A stretch of DNA of 64,000 nt from Ehretia macrophylla (GCA_037974665.1 CM075773.1:49244080-49308079), one strand, 5' to 3'. Positions 1 to 12,011 are shown, counted from the stretch's first letter. Notes: generated from the sequence alone by a model not told the origin. Program-made: numbers and translations.

Positions 1-7
1 CTGATAC

Positions 8-163
8 TGTAGAATTGTGATGTTCTATTATTGATAAAAGGTGTACAATACATCAGTATAAATACAACAACTAAATGATAAGATTACATGATAAGTATAG
101 CCAGATATCACAATCCAAGATCAATTCAAAATATTTCAAAAATGCAATACATATCCATTATCA
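8..163 (-). repeat. 3' LTR of Copia copy 1
   Basis: This 156 bp repeat runs TG...CA and is matched by 4605-4760. The CG-rich purine tract just inside (164-180, minus strand) marks it as the 3' LTR. Confidence 0.93.
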
Positions 164-199
164 CGCCCCCTCAAGCAAAGCCAGTTCTCGAACTGTGAG

Positions 200-1640
200 C
201 TTGTGCCGTAGAGTATTGAACCGCGGTTTGGAGAGAGCCTTTGTCATGATATCGGCTAGTTGATCAAGAGTAGATATAAATTGAACTTGTAATTCACCCG
301 ATGCAACTTTTTCCCTAACAAAATGCACATCTATTTCAATGTGCTTAGTTTGAGCATGGAAGATAGGATTCGCTGTCAAATAAGTAGCACCCAAATTGTC
401 ACACCACAACACTGGTTTGTCATACGGTAGGCAATGCAGTTCATCAAGCAATGATTTAACCCAACATAAATCAGCAGTCGCAAAAGCTACAGCCCTATAT
501 TCTGCTTCAATACTCGAACGGGACGTTGTGGTTTGCTTCTTAGCAGACCACGAAACAAGGTTAGGACCAAGATAAACACAGTATCCATGAGTACTACGCC
601 GATCATCAGGACACCCAGCCCAATCCGAGTCCGAATATGCGTGTAATTGAGTATCAAGCGATTTTTGAAGGAACAAACCATGGGTCAGAGTGCCAGTGAT
701 ATATCTCAAAATTCGTTTTACTGCAGCCCAATGAAAATCAGTAGGAGAACTCATGAACTGACTAACCTTGTTCAGGTCGTGTTATTGTTAAATACTGCAA
801 GGCACCTACGATACTCTGATATAACTTCGGCTCAGTGAAATGATCTCCATCGTCTTTTGATAACTTTTGGGCTGTGGATAGTGGAGTAGCAACTGGCTTG
901 GCATCACATATACCCGCACGTTGAATGATCTCTTTTGCATATTTGCTTTGCGAAAGATGAAGTCCTTGGGAACAAAAAGTAGCCTGCAGACCAAGAAAAA
1001 AAGAGACAGTACCCAAGTCTTTGATGGTAAATTCACAATGCAACTATTTGAGCACATCAGCAATAGCAGACTCATGGTTACCAGTGACCAAAATATCATC
1101 GACATAAACTAATACAAAAATAGTGGCAGTGGAATCGTGCTTGAGAAAAAGAGAGTTATCCGAAATAGAGGTTGCGAACCCCAATTTTTGTAAGAACATG
1201 CTTAGCCGTGAAAACCACGCCCTTGGAGCCTATTTTAGGCCATATATGGCCTTTTTTAATTTGCAAACATGCGAAGAGAAAGACAGATGAATAAAGCCAG
1301 GTGGTTGTGCCATATAAACATCCTCTTTAAGGAAGCCATGGAGAAATGCGTTGTTCACGTCCAACTGCCTGATCACCCAATTTCTAGACAAAGCAATTGA
1401 TAAAACAATGCGAATCGTAGTTGGCTTCACCACCGGGCTAAAAGTGTCAGCAAAATCAACACCCCCTTCTTGATTGTACCCCTTTGCAACAAGCCGCGCT
1501 TTGTAACGCGCAATAGACCTATCGGAATTCTTTTTGATGCGAAAGACCCATTTACACCCAATCAAATTTACATCATCAGGTTTCGGAACAAGAACACAAG
1601 TACCATTTTGAATTAGTGCATTGTACTCGTGAGACATAGC
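200..1640 (-). other. reverse transcriptase and RNase H region of Copia copy 1
   Basis: The RVT_2-type reverse transcriptase is recognised by [25 protein letters not shown] and [11 protein letters not shown]. The RNase H part has AYSDSDWAGCPDDRRSTHGY, SRSSIEAEYRA and WCDNLGA. It lies after integrase, as in Ty1/Copia. Confidence 0.9.
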
Positions 1641-2099
1641 GGAGCGCCAATGCGAAGTTTTGTTAGCCTAAGTGAAGCATGATGGTTCAGTATCAACGAA
1701 AGCATCAGAGTTAGGCACGGACAAAGTAGAAAAAGTAACATGGTCGGGAAATAATTTTGCTGTTCGAGTGTGGTCACGAGTTCGAGTGATCATAGGGTGC
1801 CTAGATGAAAGAGGCAGAAGCGCACGAGTCTCAGGAAAAGGCAGTGTAGTACCAAGTTGTGTAGAGGATTGTGGAGCCGTAGAAGGAGACATAGGAGAGG
1901 ACGCAACAGTAGCGGAGCCATTAGAAGCAGATGATGATGTATTGAGCGAAGATGGAAGAGACACTGTTGAAGGACATGGGGGCGAAGGCAAAACGGGAGT
2001 CGTGCGAGTAGGGGATGATAAAGAGGTCAAATGTGGAGTATCCGAAAGGGGCTAGGAATGAATGGAGAATGGCAGACCAGAGGGCACAGGGTTGTGATG

Positions 2100-4360
2100 A
2101 AGCTGCTTAGCCGTAGCAAGAGTAAGAGGAACTCGCGAGACACTCTGTGAATGAATAGAGGTGCAAACCGAAGGCACATAGCATGACTGGGACGGATAGT
2201 ACTCAGTGGTGGCATAAGGGAATTGTTGTTCATCAAAGACAACATGTCGCGAAAGGAAGACCCGACCTGTACTAGGACAAAAACAACGATACCCAGAATG
2301 ACACGGACTAAAGCCAATGAAAACGCACGGAATGGATTTAGGGCTTAATTTGTCTGACTTTATCGGTCCGAGATGTGGGTAGCATAAACACCCAAAAACA
2401 CGAAGCATGGAATATGAGGGCATAGTGCAATGGAAAATTGCGAAAGGCGACTTATGAGACAAGGTTGGAGTCGGCAATCGGTTAATTAGGAAAACAACAT
2501 GAGTGAAAGCTTCAAGCCAAAACATTTTAGGAAGAGAGGCGTGAAACATAAGAGTCATACCAACCTCAGTAATATGGCGGATCTTACGTTTAGCTAAACC
2601 ATTTTGCTCGGGAGAATATGGGCAGAAGATACGGTATTGAATGCCAGCAGTCTCAATTATTGACTTTAGACGACCCTGAGTTAACTCTTTAGCACCATCG
2701 CATTGAAAGGCTTTGATGGTCGAGTTAAATAGATTTTCAGTCAAGTTTTTGAAGTGAAGAAAGCATGCCACACAATCATTCTTTTGTTTTAAAGGATATA
2801 TCCATGTGAATCTGCTGTAATTATCAATAAAGATAATAAAATAACGAAAGCCCGAAAAAGAAGAGACGGGTGCAGGACCCCAAATGTCTGAATGAACCAA
2901 TTCAAGAGGAAAAGATGTAACTTTATTCGACGAAAAGAAAGGTTGCTTATGGCTTTTGCCAAGCATACATGAATTACAAATTTTATTGGAGGAAACAGAC
3001 CCCGAAAGAGGTAAACAATCACTAGAACATAAAGCAGAAATAATGGACACAGCCGGATGCCCCAACCGATTATGCCAGACACTGTATGGAACACGAGTGG
3101 AAGCTGCAAACACAGACGGAGTAGACGACACAGACGGGGTTGGCAAGGGAAATGAGTAGAGATTTGAGTCAACGCGGCCCGTGAGGAGTGGAATCCTGGT
3201 TCGAAGATCCTTCACAACACAATGAGAGGGAAAAAATTCGAGTGAGACATTATTATCTTTAGTAAACTGAGAAACAGAGAGTAAGTTCTTTGTAATTTTA
3301 GGGACGCGCAAAATATTTTTAAGCGAGGATAGGTGAGAGGAAGCAGTAAAGGAAGAAGAACCAGAGTGCGAGACCGGAAGTGACTTACCATCCCCAACGA
3401 CTACTTGTTCACTACTAGTATAAGGTTGTATTTGTTGCAAGACAGAGGGATCAGAGGTCATATGAGCTGAAGCACCGGAGTCAGGAAGCCAAGTCTGAAA
3501 TGCATTGTCAAACGAACCAGGATGAGAGACAGGCTGATTGGAGTGATAGCCTGCAAACTGAGTAGAGGAGCTAGTATTGCGTGACTGAGAGTAACGGAAG
3601 CGACAACGAACGGCTGAATGGCTATTTTTTTGACAGATTTGACACTTAGTGTTTGCAAATTTGGAGTTGGAGCGAGAAGGTGAGGAAGCTTTACCATTGA
3701 ATGAAACAGACGGAGTGGATTTAGATGAGGACTTGGACATGGCAGTGTTAGCTTTAGGAGTGAAAGTGACAGCATGAAGTCGAGCATTGAGAGCTGTGGT
3801 GTCATGAGTAGCAGAGGAGGTCAGAGAATCATCAAGAAGAAGACGTTGCTCATACATGAGTAGCTTGGCACGAAGTTGAGTGAATGTGGGTGGAACTGCC
3901 AAGTTTTCGACAGAGGTGACAAAGGCCCGATAGTCAATAGGCAGACCATTAAGAGCAGCAATGACCAAGTCTTGATTAGTGATGGAGTCCCCAATCGCAG
4001 CAAGAGCAGTAGAGATGGAGTGGAGTTGCTGTAAATATTCTGCGATAGGGAGAGCGCTCTTTTTGAGAGTTCGTAGTTGAGCACGAAGAAGGGTTTTCCT
4101 AGCGAGGGATTGCTGCATAAAATTCTCTTGGAGTGAAGTCCAAAGAGCATGAGCAGAGGGATAGCCAAGTGCCTGATGAACCAAGGCTTCGAAAAAAGTA
4201 GCAGTAATACAGGAGGTGACAAAACGGTCATAGCACAACCAGTCATCGATATCCATTGTGGGGGATTTGGAGGCTGTAGCGGAAGCAGTGGACGAGGCCT
4301 TGTCGGGTTTCGGTATAGATCCATCGATGTAGCCAAGGAGTTTGTTAAAAGTAAGGAAGT
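2100..4360 (-). other. gag-protease-integrase region of Copia copy 1
   Basis: Reading leftwards, this region holds a gag domain, a zinc knuckle CQICQKNSHSAVRC (CX2CX4HX4C), a protease active site with DSGA, a GAG-pre-integrase motif (HNRLGHP) and an integrase core with DIWGP and QCDGAKE. The domain order fits Copia. Part of a fossil element. Confidence 0.9.
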
Positions 4361-4604
4361 TTATCATTTGAGTTTGCTATGTGAGGTAGTTGGTGTAATC
4401 AAGCAGTACATTGACATAGACCTTGACATTGAGCGAAGGAAGTGAGAACAGAGAAGAAGAAGCAGGAGAGATGGACGAAGCAGAAGTGGAAGCAGTGGTC
4501 ATGGCATTGTCGTGGGAAAGAAAATGAAAAGAGAAGATGAACAGAAGTTTAAAGCAAAGTGGGAAGTGATAAGAGACTTTTGTCAGGTGAGACTACTGAT
4601 ACCA

Positions 4605-4760
4605 TGTAGAATTGTGATGTTCTATTATTGATAAAAGGTGTACAGTACATCAGTATAAATACGACAACTAAATGATAAGATTACATGATAAGTATAGCCA
4701 GATATCACAATCCAAGATCAATTCAAAATATTTCAAAAATGCAATACATATCCATTATCA
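4605..4760 (-). repeat. 5' LTR of Copia copy 1
   Basis: It is the second copy of the 156 bp LTR, with two substitutions relative to 8-163. The primer-binding site lies immediately inside it at about 4590-4604 on the minus strand. Confidence 0.93.
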
Positions 4761-4767
4761 GATACCA

Positions 4768-4953
4768 TATAAGAGATTAGTTGTGGAAAATTGTTATATT
4801 CAGTATATATTTGATGTGTACATCATATCTCTTTTATAGTACAAGAAGAGTGACTAGTCAGTAAGACTAAATATAAACATCAACAGTTATGATATACATC
4901 AACAGATATGCTAAACATAATTTTGAAAATCAAACAGCACAAGTCTGTTATCA
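4768..4953 (-). repeat. LTR of an outer element whose body lies left of the window
   Basis: Once copy 1 is set aside, its empty site reads CTGATACCA, which on the minus strand is TGGTATCAG, a Met-tRNA primer site. The sequence next to it, 4768-4953, begins TGATAA on the minus strand at its outer end and closes in TTATA, so it resembles a 5' LTR. Its internal region would extend below position 1. This is inferred from layout, as no second LTR is visible. Confidence 0.6.
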
Positions 4954-6110
4954 ATTCCATACAATTCTCATTCTGATTAATGCCACGTATCACTAAATAT
5001 TATCAACGGACTACATTAATTTTGCTAAACTAGTTTTCCAACCATGGTTAGAAAGCATTAAATACCAAAAACTAAACTACCATATTTAATAGCAAAATAA
5101 ATAAAAGTATAAACTACCATATTTAATTAGCAAAATAAATATGAAAATTAAATAATTGTATATTCACTTTATCACAAATAATTTCGTCATAACGTTATAA
5201 TTAATAAGTTATAACGAAATTTAAGTCCAGCTATGTGAGGCTTTTGTTCCCACACATGGAGTAAAAATCATTCGAAAGGAGCTCTGAGTATTTTGTTCAT
5301 CTTTGCGTTTATTACTTGACAATTATTTCACCAAAATGTTAGTAGATTGAGTTATCAAGTTTTGTATATCTAAACGTAACTAGTCTTTAATTGTAGCAAG
5401 AAGACAAAAGAATGTTCTCTATATTTTCTCTACATTCTTTTGTATTTATTTGTTTTGTTCATTGTGAAATTTTAGTTTTTTCACTGTGAAATTTAAATCA
5501 AACTAATTAAATCACATTAAATTTTGTCTTTTGATTGTCTCTTTGATGTAGCTTGACTTAGTTGTTGGTTTTTTTATTTGTTTTCTCAGTTCAAATTTTA
5601 CATAATTATAAATTAAAAGCTTCCTTACATATTATTTTAAAAACTGTTCATATATATACACGCAAACACACACACATGTATATATATAATATTTAATAAT
5701 TAATTGGTTTTTCAAAATCCCTTTTTGGAATGATGTATGCTATATTGGAGGTTGTATATATACAGAGACGTATGTAATTTAGAACATTGAAGCTCACTAA
5801 TTTTAGAAGTAGATTTTTTGGATGAAAAATACATAAATATTTTATATTGATAATTAGTTTATCTTCCAAAAAAAATATAGCAAAAAATAAAAATTCTGAT
5901 AATTGACATTTAGATGAAGAAAATTTTCATCATAGCTTTTTTGAATCATATGTTTCCATATTTGTTTTACTAATTAAATTTGGTAGCTTAGATTTGGTAT
6001 TTAATACTTTCTATCTATAGTTGAAAAGCTAGTTTAACAAGATCAACGTAGTCCGTAGATGATATTTAGTAACACGTGGTATTGATCGGAGTAAGTATTG
6101 CATGGAATTG
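4954..6110. mobile_element. Long-TIR non-autonomous DNA transposon
   Basis: The left arm (about 4954-5125) and the right arm (about 5930-6110) are imperfect inverted repeats over some 150 bp. For example, GCCACGTATCACTAAATAT on the left faces its diverged complement near 6058-6078. One block of about 37 bp inside the left arm is duplicated (around 5075-5140). The interior is AT-rich with no reading frame. Long TIRs suggest a Mutator-like element. The outer LTR abuts or interrupts the left end, so no target duplication could be confirmed. Confidence 0.75.
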
Positions 6111-6640
6111 TAGAGAATTAAATTGTAAAGGAGCCAAATCCGTAGGTAATGACTTAAACTGTGAAAGTTTAAACACCCATTATCCAAAACCTTGGGAACT
6201 TGTTGAGCATAGTTAGGAATTGTTGTTATTCATTAATATGCCCCTGCAAGATGGTGGACTCGTTGATGACACCACCCATCTCGGATCGATGCATGCATTG
6301 CAAAGCAAGATTTGGACAAGAGATGAGAAGGACGTGGAGGTGAGAATTTGAGCCTGAGAAGCAAACTCAAAAGCCAACAAACTTCAGCAACAGCAGAGGC
6401 TACATCACGATATTCGGCCTCCATGGAAGAACAAGTATTAATGGTCCGTTACTTTTTAGATCACCAATAGACAAGATTGCAACCAAGATAAATAACATAA
6501 GCAGAAATAGAAGTGAAATCATCCATATTTCCAGGCCCCAGCCCACTCTGCGTCTGCATGGACAGTTAATGGCGAGAGAGCCAAAGATTTTCTGAGCAAT
6601 AGACCTTAGGAAATAGTGTCCTGCTTATAATGGAGAAGCC
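6111..6640 (-). mobile_element. Copia 3' end remnant (RNase H region plus LTR piece)
   Basis: Minus-strand peptides include AYVIYLGCNL and SMEAEYRDVASAVAEVCWL, a Copia RNase H signature. A purine tract (minus, about 6233-6250, GCAGGGGC) precedes an LTR-like piece starting near 6232. The same LTR piece recurs at 10119-10288. Broken and short. Confidence 0.8.
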
Positions 6641-7344
6641 TTTTGTGAGAGCTTGGGAGAATGCGTGAATTGGAGGAAGCTTATTAATTCCAAAAGCAAG
6701 ATCAGGGCATGTAAAAAAAAGTCAACACAACAAAACCCAATCATGTCATCATCACTACTTCTTCAAATTTCATCGAGACTAAAACTTCACTTCCCAAACA
6801 ACAAAACCAAAAAATTCTCTAAATTTCCATCGATTCTTGTTCCTCCCCTTCTCACACCATCTCAATAGTGCCCACTTTCATTTTCCCAATTGAAACCTCA
6901 CCCAGGCCAAAAAATAAGAATATTCTTGACAAACCAAAAATAAAAAATAAAAATTATCGTCTGTTTGACAATTTTTGTGTGTATTGTCTGTGCGTTTTGG
7001 TGTATCTATGATAGAGTGTGTGAGAGGGAGATCAGTGGCGCTGGGGGGAAGGGTGTCGGAGCAGCATGTTGTGGGGAAGGCGGTCATCGAAGAGTGTCGG
7101 GGGGAGGGGATGGAGGTTGGTTCAAAACTCACAGCCATCTATTTAAAAAATATTAAAACTATTCATGTGTAATACTAAAAAACTAACTCCGCATATACTT
7201 GTAAGTACATGTTGATCATAATAAATAATATAATAAAACCTTTAATCCTTGGTTTTGGGTTGGGTGAAAGGGGAAGGGGGAATCTGGTTAAGTCCAAATA
7301 TACATGGATGCTTGGGATATGTTGTCGGGGGTGTGATTGTTGGG
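6641..7344. other. Unassigned region
   Basis: No convincing gene. A short plus-strand frame (ATG near 6743, ending 6868) starts MSSSLLLQISSRLKL and is rich in Ser, Lys and Pro, like a plastid transit peptide. It stops after about 40 residues with no recognisable mature protein, so it may be a stray 5' exon. The stretch 7020-7110 is G-rich. Nothing else is recognisable. Confidence 0.3.
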
Positions 7345-8105
7345 TTTTTTTTTTTTGCTGTCCATTTTGCAAACATTTTATGTTAAATTACTTGTTTCTT
7401 GATATGGTAATGCGAGTTGCATGTGCCATTGCACTGATAGTTTATTTCAATTCAAAATTTGATGGAACACCTAAAAGAAATCAATTCAATAAAATGATGA
7501 CCCTTCAAGCTTAAAAAAAGTTGGATGGTCAAATCAAGACTATGGTATAGTTTAGTAACACTAGAATAATTAACCCAAAAACACACACATGGACATGTAG
7601 AGAGCAAACAATGACCTTTGTAAAGCTATTCTATGTTATATCTTGGAAACTTCGCTAAGTACTGCTAGAAAATCAAGCCTGAATTGAATAGATCGAGCTT
7701 AAACTCGAAAGAGCACGGTTAGAAAACTTGGTTACTTTCAAATGCAAGTTGAATTCAAATAAAAGGTTTTACTAATTAGAAGGTTTGTATTTGTTTTCGA
7801 AAAAAGTTCTATTGGTAACTTTGACATAGAAAATAAGGCTAGTGTGAAACTATATAGATTAAAAACAACAAGGTTTATATATTCTTTCCTAAGTAATAAA
7901 AGCATTAAAAGTACAAAGTATTACAAGATCACAACATATGTAACATTTGAGAAACGTTTCCACGCCTTTATTGTTATTTGAGGTTTCTTCTACCTTTGAT
8001 TATTTGACTCTCCTACCTTCCATGCATTCTCTTCAACGACATCTAGATAGCATCTCTCATCTGCAAGCGAAAAAAGGATACCAATAGTAGCATTAAGACA
8101 AAACC
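7345..8105 (+). repeat. Array unit 1: shared upstream block and promoter of gene A1
   Basis: The block starting with the CCATTTTGCAAACATTT anchor (near 7365) recurs at about 27133, 33370, 40060 and 56035, each time ahead of a gene copy or where one should lie. The promoter-proximal part (7860-8105) matches those of the other copies, but the TATA motif is degraded: GATTATATAACTC of the sister copies reads GATTATTTGACTC at about 7998-8010. Confidence 0.85.
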
Positions 8106-8483
8106 ATGGCAGCTTTCAAGTCCTTAGCTACGATGGCATTGTTTGTAGCCAATGCCATTCTCATGACCTCCTCTTTGGAAATTGGCGAGTATAGGTATAT
8201 GCCTAAAAGCTGTTCCAGAAAGTTGTCATTTGTATGTGGGACCGAAATAATAAAAAGTATATTTGAGAATAAAACAGTTTGTAGATATTGTTGTTATCAA
8301 CTTGTGAAAATGGGATTTAATTGCTATAAGGAAGTGGCTGCCCTATTGATAGTAGCACCTCGAGTCAAAGGAGATGCAAAAAATATTTTGTTAAATATTA
8401 TCGACACATGGCATATTTGCAGTGTACAAACTTATTTTGACCCGACCTTGTATTATTCCCCTGCCCCAAGTTCCTTTCCATGA
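8106..8483 (+). CDS. Small secreted cysteine-rich protein A1 (prolamin-like)
   Basis: A 125-residue intronless gene. Residues 1-24 form a hydrophobic signal peptide ending MTSSL. The mature part has the six-cysteine layout shared by all copies (Cys36, 44, 62, 63, 73, 105, with the CC pair), which fits the plant prolamin-like / ECA1-gametogenesis-related family of secreted, often reproductive-tissue, peptides. That family link is from the cysteine pattern, not a search. A possible N-glycosylation site is NKT at 55-57. It is the most diverged copy: an additional Cys59, a Y-rich 25-31 region and FDPTLYYSP near the C-terminus. The start is fixed by the CCATGG context common to the copies. With a degraded TATA box it may be poorly expressed. 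Confidence 0.82.
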   Translation: MAAFKSLATMALFVANAILMTSSLEIGEYRYMPKSCSRKLSFVCGTEIIKSIFENKTVCRYCCYQLVKMGFNCYKEVAALLIVAPRVKGDAKNILLNIIDTWHICSVQTYFDPTLYYSPAPSSFP

Positions 8484-9093
8484 AATCTATTCCTTGCCGT
8501 ATCAATTTAGATTACTGATACATTTTCAAAGAATGAATAACTGTAGACTACTGTGCAACTTATCTTTCAATACTTATTCATCGAGCACCAAAGATATGAT
8601 TGATGATTGCTTATTCACTTGCCTAATTTTTTGTTTCTTGTTATTTACTTTAATAGGTCTTCCATTTGAATCTTTTTTTGTTTTAATAAAAACATTTTTA
8701 TATATGTGTGGGCATTTATTATAGCAGCAATTATACATTTAAGGTCAGAAACAATTGATTGGAAAATGTGGAAATTCAAGATGATTAGAAATTTAGAATA
8801 AGTACTCAAATGTGGCTTTTTGGTGGTTTTCTAACTAATTTGGTTTTTTGGTTTTGTTGGAAGGATGATTTTCCACATTGGGTTTTGAATTATAATTAGA
8901 TTAAAATTAATTTAGTTAATAATTAATAAAATAAAATTAATAAATAATAAAATAATCGATTAATAAATTAATTATAAAATAACTAATTTAATTAACTTAA
9001 TTTTAAATTAATAAATTAGTCTATTAATATTAATTAATAATTTTAAATTGTGTTTAACTAGGGTACGTGAGTCGTGTAGACCTCTGATGCCAT
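8484..9093. repeat. Downstream block of unit 1, cut short by AT-rich sequence
   Basis: From 8484 to about 8890 this matches the 3' flanks of the other gene copies (for example around 39046-39480). From 8890 to 9050 it becomes a run of TTAATTAA-type AT-rich sequence with no coding potential. A second copy of the same downstream block starts at about 10370, so a gene copy was probably lost between them. Confidence 0.7.
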
Positions 9094-9265
9094 GAACGAT
9101 TTGGGAATAATTTCTTGTGTATTGCAATATTTCTGAACGTACAATAAATAGATTACAAGTTGTGAGTGTACACAAGCCTATCTGAAAGATACTATAAGAT
9201 AAAGATGTACAACATAAGCATTTTTTTAAAACTCAAAACAGATGGATAAGACTCATCTGTTATCA
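9094..9265 (-). repeat. Isolated Copia-type 5' LTR with primer-binding site
   Basis: The segment reads TG...CA over 172 bp. Just outside its left end, on the minus strand, is TGGCATCAGAGG, close to the Met-tRNA primer site of Copia elements. No internal domain follows, so it is a truncated end. Confidence 0.7.
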
Positions 9266-10118
9266 GTTTTCATTTTTTGTTCTTGAAAACATATATATCA
9301 AAACAGTTTTTAAAAACAATCATAAAAAGCAAGTTATGCCAAACATTTTTTTTTGTTTTTTTTTTCAATTTTTTTTTAAACACTTCCAAACAGCCCCTTA
9401 TCGTCCACAAGTTGTGTTTCTACTTTTGATTGCTATGAGAATGCTAAAATTTGCAAAAAGTTTCATTAAAATTCCCGATGCGTAATGTGGTTTGACATAA
9501 TATATCATGTTTATTTGCTTTTCTTTTTCTCTCTGTTGTATGAAAATAAAGAAACAACAAATGGAGAATAACAATGACTTTAAGAAAAATTGTATGAGGT
9601 ATGAATAAGTGTGTAGAGAATTCCCATACCCTCAATTCTATGTCGGATCTTGTCAATGTTGCTATGGACTGCAAGTGAACTTAAATTAAATAGGTCATTA
9701 AAATAGTGTTCATTAGAAATGGTTAAATATTTTATGTTTTCACATAGGGCTAAAGAAAAGTTTTCACCTGAGTTCACCAACATATACTAAACTTCCCCCG
9801 TGTTTTTCGATTTACCCAGATTTCCACTTCCCCTTTCGCTCCGTTAACGAATTTAACAGTCAAACCCCTTACTTCTTACAGGTACACATTTATCCTTATT
9901 CATCAATTAAACTAACATAACGCTTACCATTCACTTATTCAAATTACCAATTCGTCCTTGAAACATTACATGCTGGTTTTGTGTGTAAAATGAGTTGCCT
10001 CGGCATATAATATTGGTTGAACCTCTTTTACTGTTTTGTGTTTTTAATGAATCCATTTTCTGACCCAAAAAAAAAAGAAGCTAACTACAGAGAAGTAATC
10101 TGAGCTGCTATAAAAGCA
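9266..10118. other. Gene-free stretch with shared array block E
   Basis: Positions 9400-9680 match 44114-44400, including the motif GAATGCTAAAATTTGCAA. The poly-T-rich part (9330-9380) and 9790-10118 show no gene. Positions 9730-9830 resemble 49915-49985. Confidence 0.55.
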
Positions 10119-10288
10119 TGTTGTTTCATTAATTAACTCTACCAATGTCACAAATAAATAGAGAAGTGTACATTGAGACAAGTATTAGAATACAAGGCAA
10201 TAGCTGAAAGTGGAAGTTTGAAACACTCATTATTCGAAACCTTGGGAACATGTTGAGCATATAGTTATAAGGAATTGCTGTTATTCTT
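10119..10288 (-). repeat. Copia LTR fragment
   Basis: It is about 170 bp and matches the LTR piece at about 6150-6232 over the CCTTGGGAAC...TTGTTGAGCAT stretch. A GTGCCCCCGCG purine tract (minus strand) follows, so it looks like a 3' LTR end without its body. Confidence 0.6.
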
Positions 10289-11737
10289 TAATGTGCCCCC
10301 GCGTTGACGTACGATTCCTATCTTGAATTGATGCATTGCGGGTTACACGTTTTACTGTGCCGAGATGTGTGGGTGCATTCATTAAGAAAATTAATTTAAT
10401 ATAAAAAACAATTGAGTGACAAATACAGAGATTCAAGATGATTAGAATTAGTACAAAAACTTGGCTTTCTAACCAAAGTTTTTTATTCAATTTGTTGTTT
10501 TTGTTGACCCCTTATTTTTCTTGAAGGACGATTTTCCACCGTAATTTTTTGTTTGTTGTGAGCCAATTGGCAGTTTTATTTTTCATCCCTAACTTTCATG
10601 CCTAAATAAAGGTTTCTAATTTCTGTGTTTGGGCTGGGTTTCATTAATTAGGAAGTGGTTCATTAGTTAAGTATTTTCTTTTTCTTTGGGTATGGTTAGC
10701 TTGTGCAAGGAAAGATACAAGAAATAAGATTACAATTTGTGATCCGCACGAATTTTACAGTGAGATCTATATGCTTTGTAGTAGCTTCTTTGTTTTTGGT
10801 CAGTGCTTTGTAATGGCTTAAGAAAAAGAAAAATATGGCCTCCAAGATTTGATGGAAGTTCGATATTACCTCTTCTCCTCTCTTATTTTTTCTTACAACT
10901 TTTAATAAGTTCCACTCATAGATACTAACATAAGTGTACAATTAATTTTTTTTAAAGGTTTTAATAAATTCAAGTCTTTTAAGTGTTTTTTAAAATTTTA
11001 TGTGGTAACACTACGAGAAATAAGTGTACAATTAAAATATCCTAGGTTGATCAATTTCTTATCAATTCAAATTCATGAGTTCATTGTTTTAAAACTGTAA
11101 TGTATATTACTGATTAAAAGCTTTAGATTTCTTTACAGATGGGAATTTTTTGTTTAAAATCAAAAAGTTTTGCCAGATTATAGAAATTAAAAAAAAAAAT
11201 TGTTATAATATTTCTTATTTAATAGAGGCTATAGAAAGTAAAGTATGCGCCTTTTTTTTAATTGAACAATTAATTAAGAGTTAATAACAATTTCAATTAA
11301 TGAATAATCTTAACTAATTGATTTAATTAGTTAATTATTATTAATTAATATTAACTACTAAACATAATTTTATTAATTTAACTAATTAGTTAGTCGTTAA
11401 GTTAAACTTAATTAATATTTTATTATTTAATTGATGAATTTTTATCAATTAATTAACAATAACTCATTCAAAATGTGACGAGAGTAGGGCGAGGGTTAAG
11501 GGTAGGGTCGAGGATACGGTGGGACTGGAGTCGGGGGATAGGTGAAGGAGAGGTGGAGTGAGTAAAAAATATTTTCTTTTCTCAACGGAGATGAAAATAT
11601 TTTTCACTCTTTTTAACTAAATATTTTCTTTTGATTGGAAAATATTTTATGATCGACCAATTTTTCAGGGCTATTACACACTGAACTATTAAGAAAATAT
11701 TTTCCAAAAAAATATTTTACAGCAAACAAATGGAGCC
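10289..11737. repeat. Downstream block of a deleted unit, plus half of a MITE
   Basis: Positions 10365-11170 match 29876-31440 (without the TRIM) and so belong to an array unit. Positions 11255-11737 are AT-rich and match the right part of the MITE at 32040-32832, ending GGAGCC. Relative to unit 2, the 5' part of pseudogene B and the left half of the MITE are missing here. Confidence 0.75.
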
Positions 11738-11880
11738 TTTGTTGATTAAAGCACCTCGAACGAAAGGAGGCACGCATAGAAAATGTTTTCTTTAAGAATA
11801 TGTGTACATGGGATAACTACAGCTGATAAACTTATCCCCTGCCTCAATTGTCATTCCATAAAATTTATACATCGCCACAA
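11738..11880 (+). pseudogene. 3' tail of cysteine-rich paralog B1
   Basis: The stretch beginning with GCACCTCGAACGAAAGGAGG aligns with the codons for APRVKG in the intact genes, continues to a diverged TACATGGGA (for the DTWQ region) and then CCCCTGCC (for SPAP). The 5' half is absent. Its sister is the tail at 32833-32965. Confidence 0.75.
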
Positions 11881-12011
11881 TAGTTAGATTACTACAATAT
11901 TTCAAAAGTCATCTGAATATTTTGGTCTTTGGGTCTTAGTTTTAGTGAATTTAACTTAGAACTTTTATGTATTTTTTGTTCTCCTGAGATCGATTTTCAA
12001 TTATTTGTAGA

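Larger units (their letters stand above)
8..4760 (-). mobile_element. Copia LTR retrotransposon (copy 1), nearly complete
   Basis: The element is bounded by two 156 bp LTRs (8-163 and 4605-4760) and a 5 bp target duplication GATAC (3-7 and 4761-4765). By hand count the LTRs differ at 2 of 156 sites, which points to a young insertion, about half a million years at a grass-type rate. Beside the right LTR, on the minus strand, is TGGTATCAG, the start of a site matching initiator Met-tRNA. Beside the left LTR is a purine-rich tract. The order gag, protease, integrase, RT, RNase H is that of Copia. Short LTRs suggest the Ale/Retrofit group (inference). It is broken, with roughly four interruptions. 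Confidence 0.95.

Noticed and set aside
4149-4445. Plus-strand frame over the Copia gag
   Set aside because: Antisense shadow of gag in copy 1; no motif.
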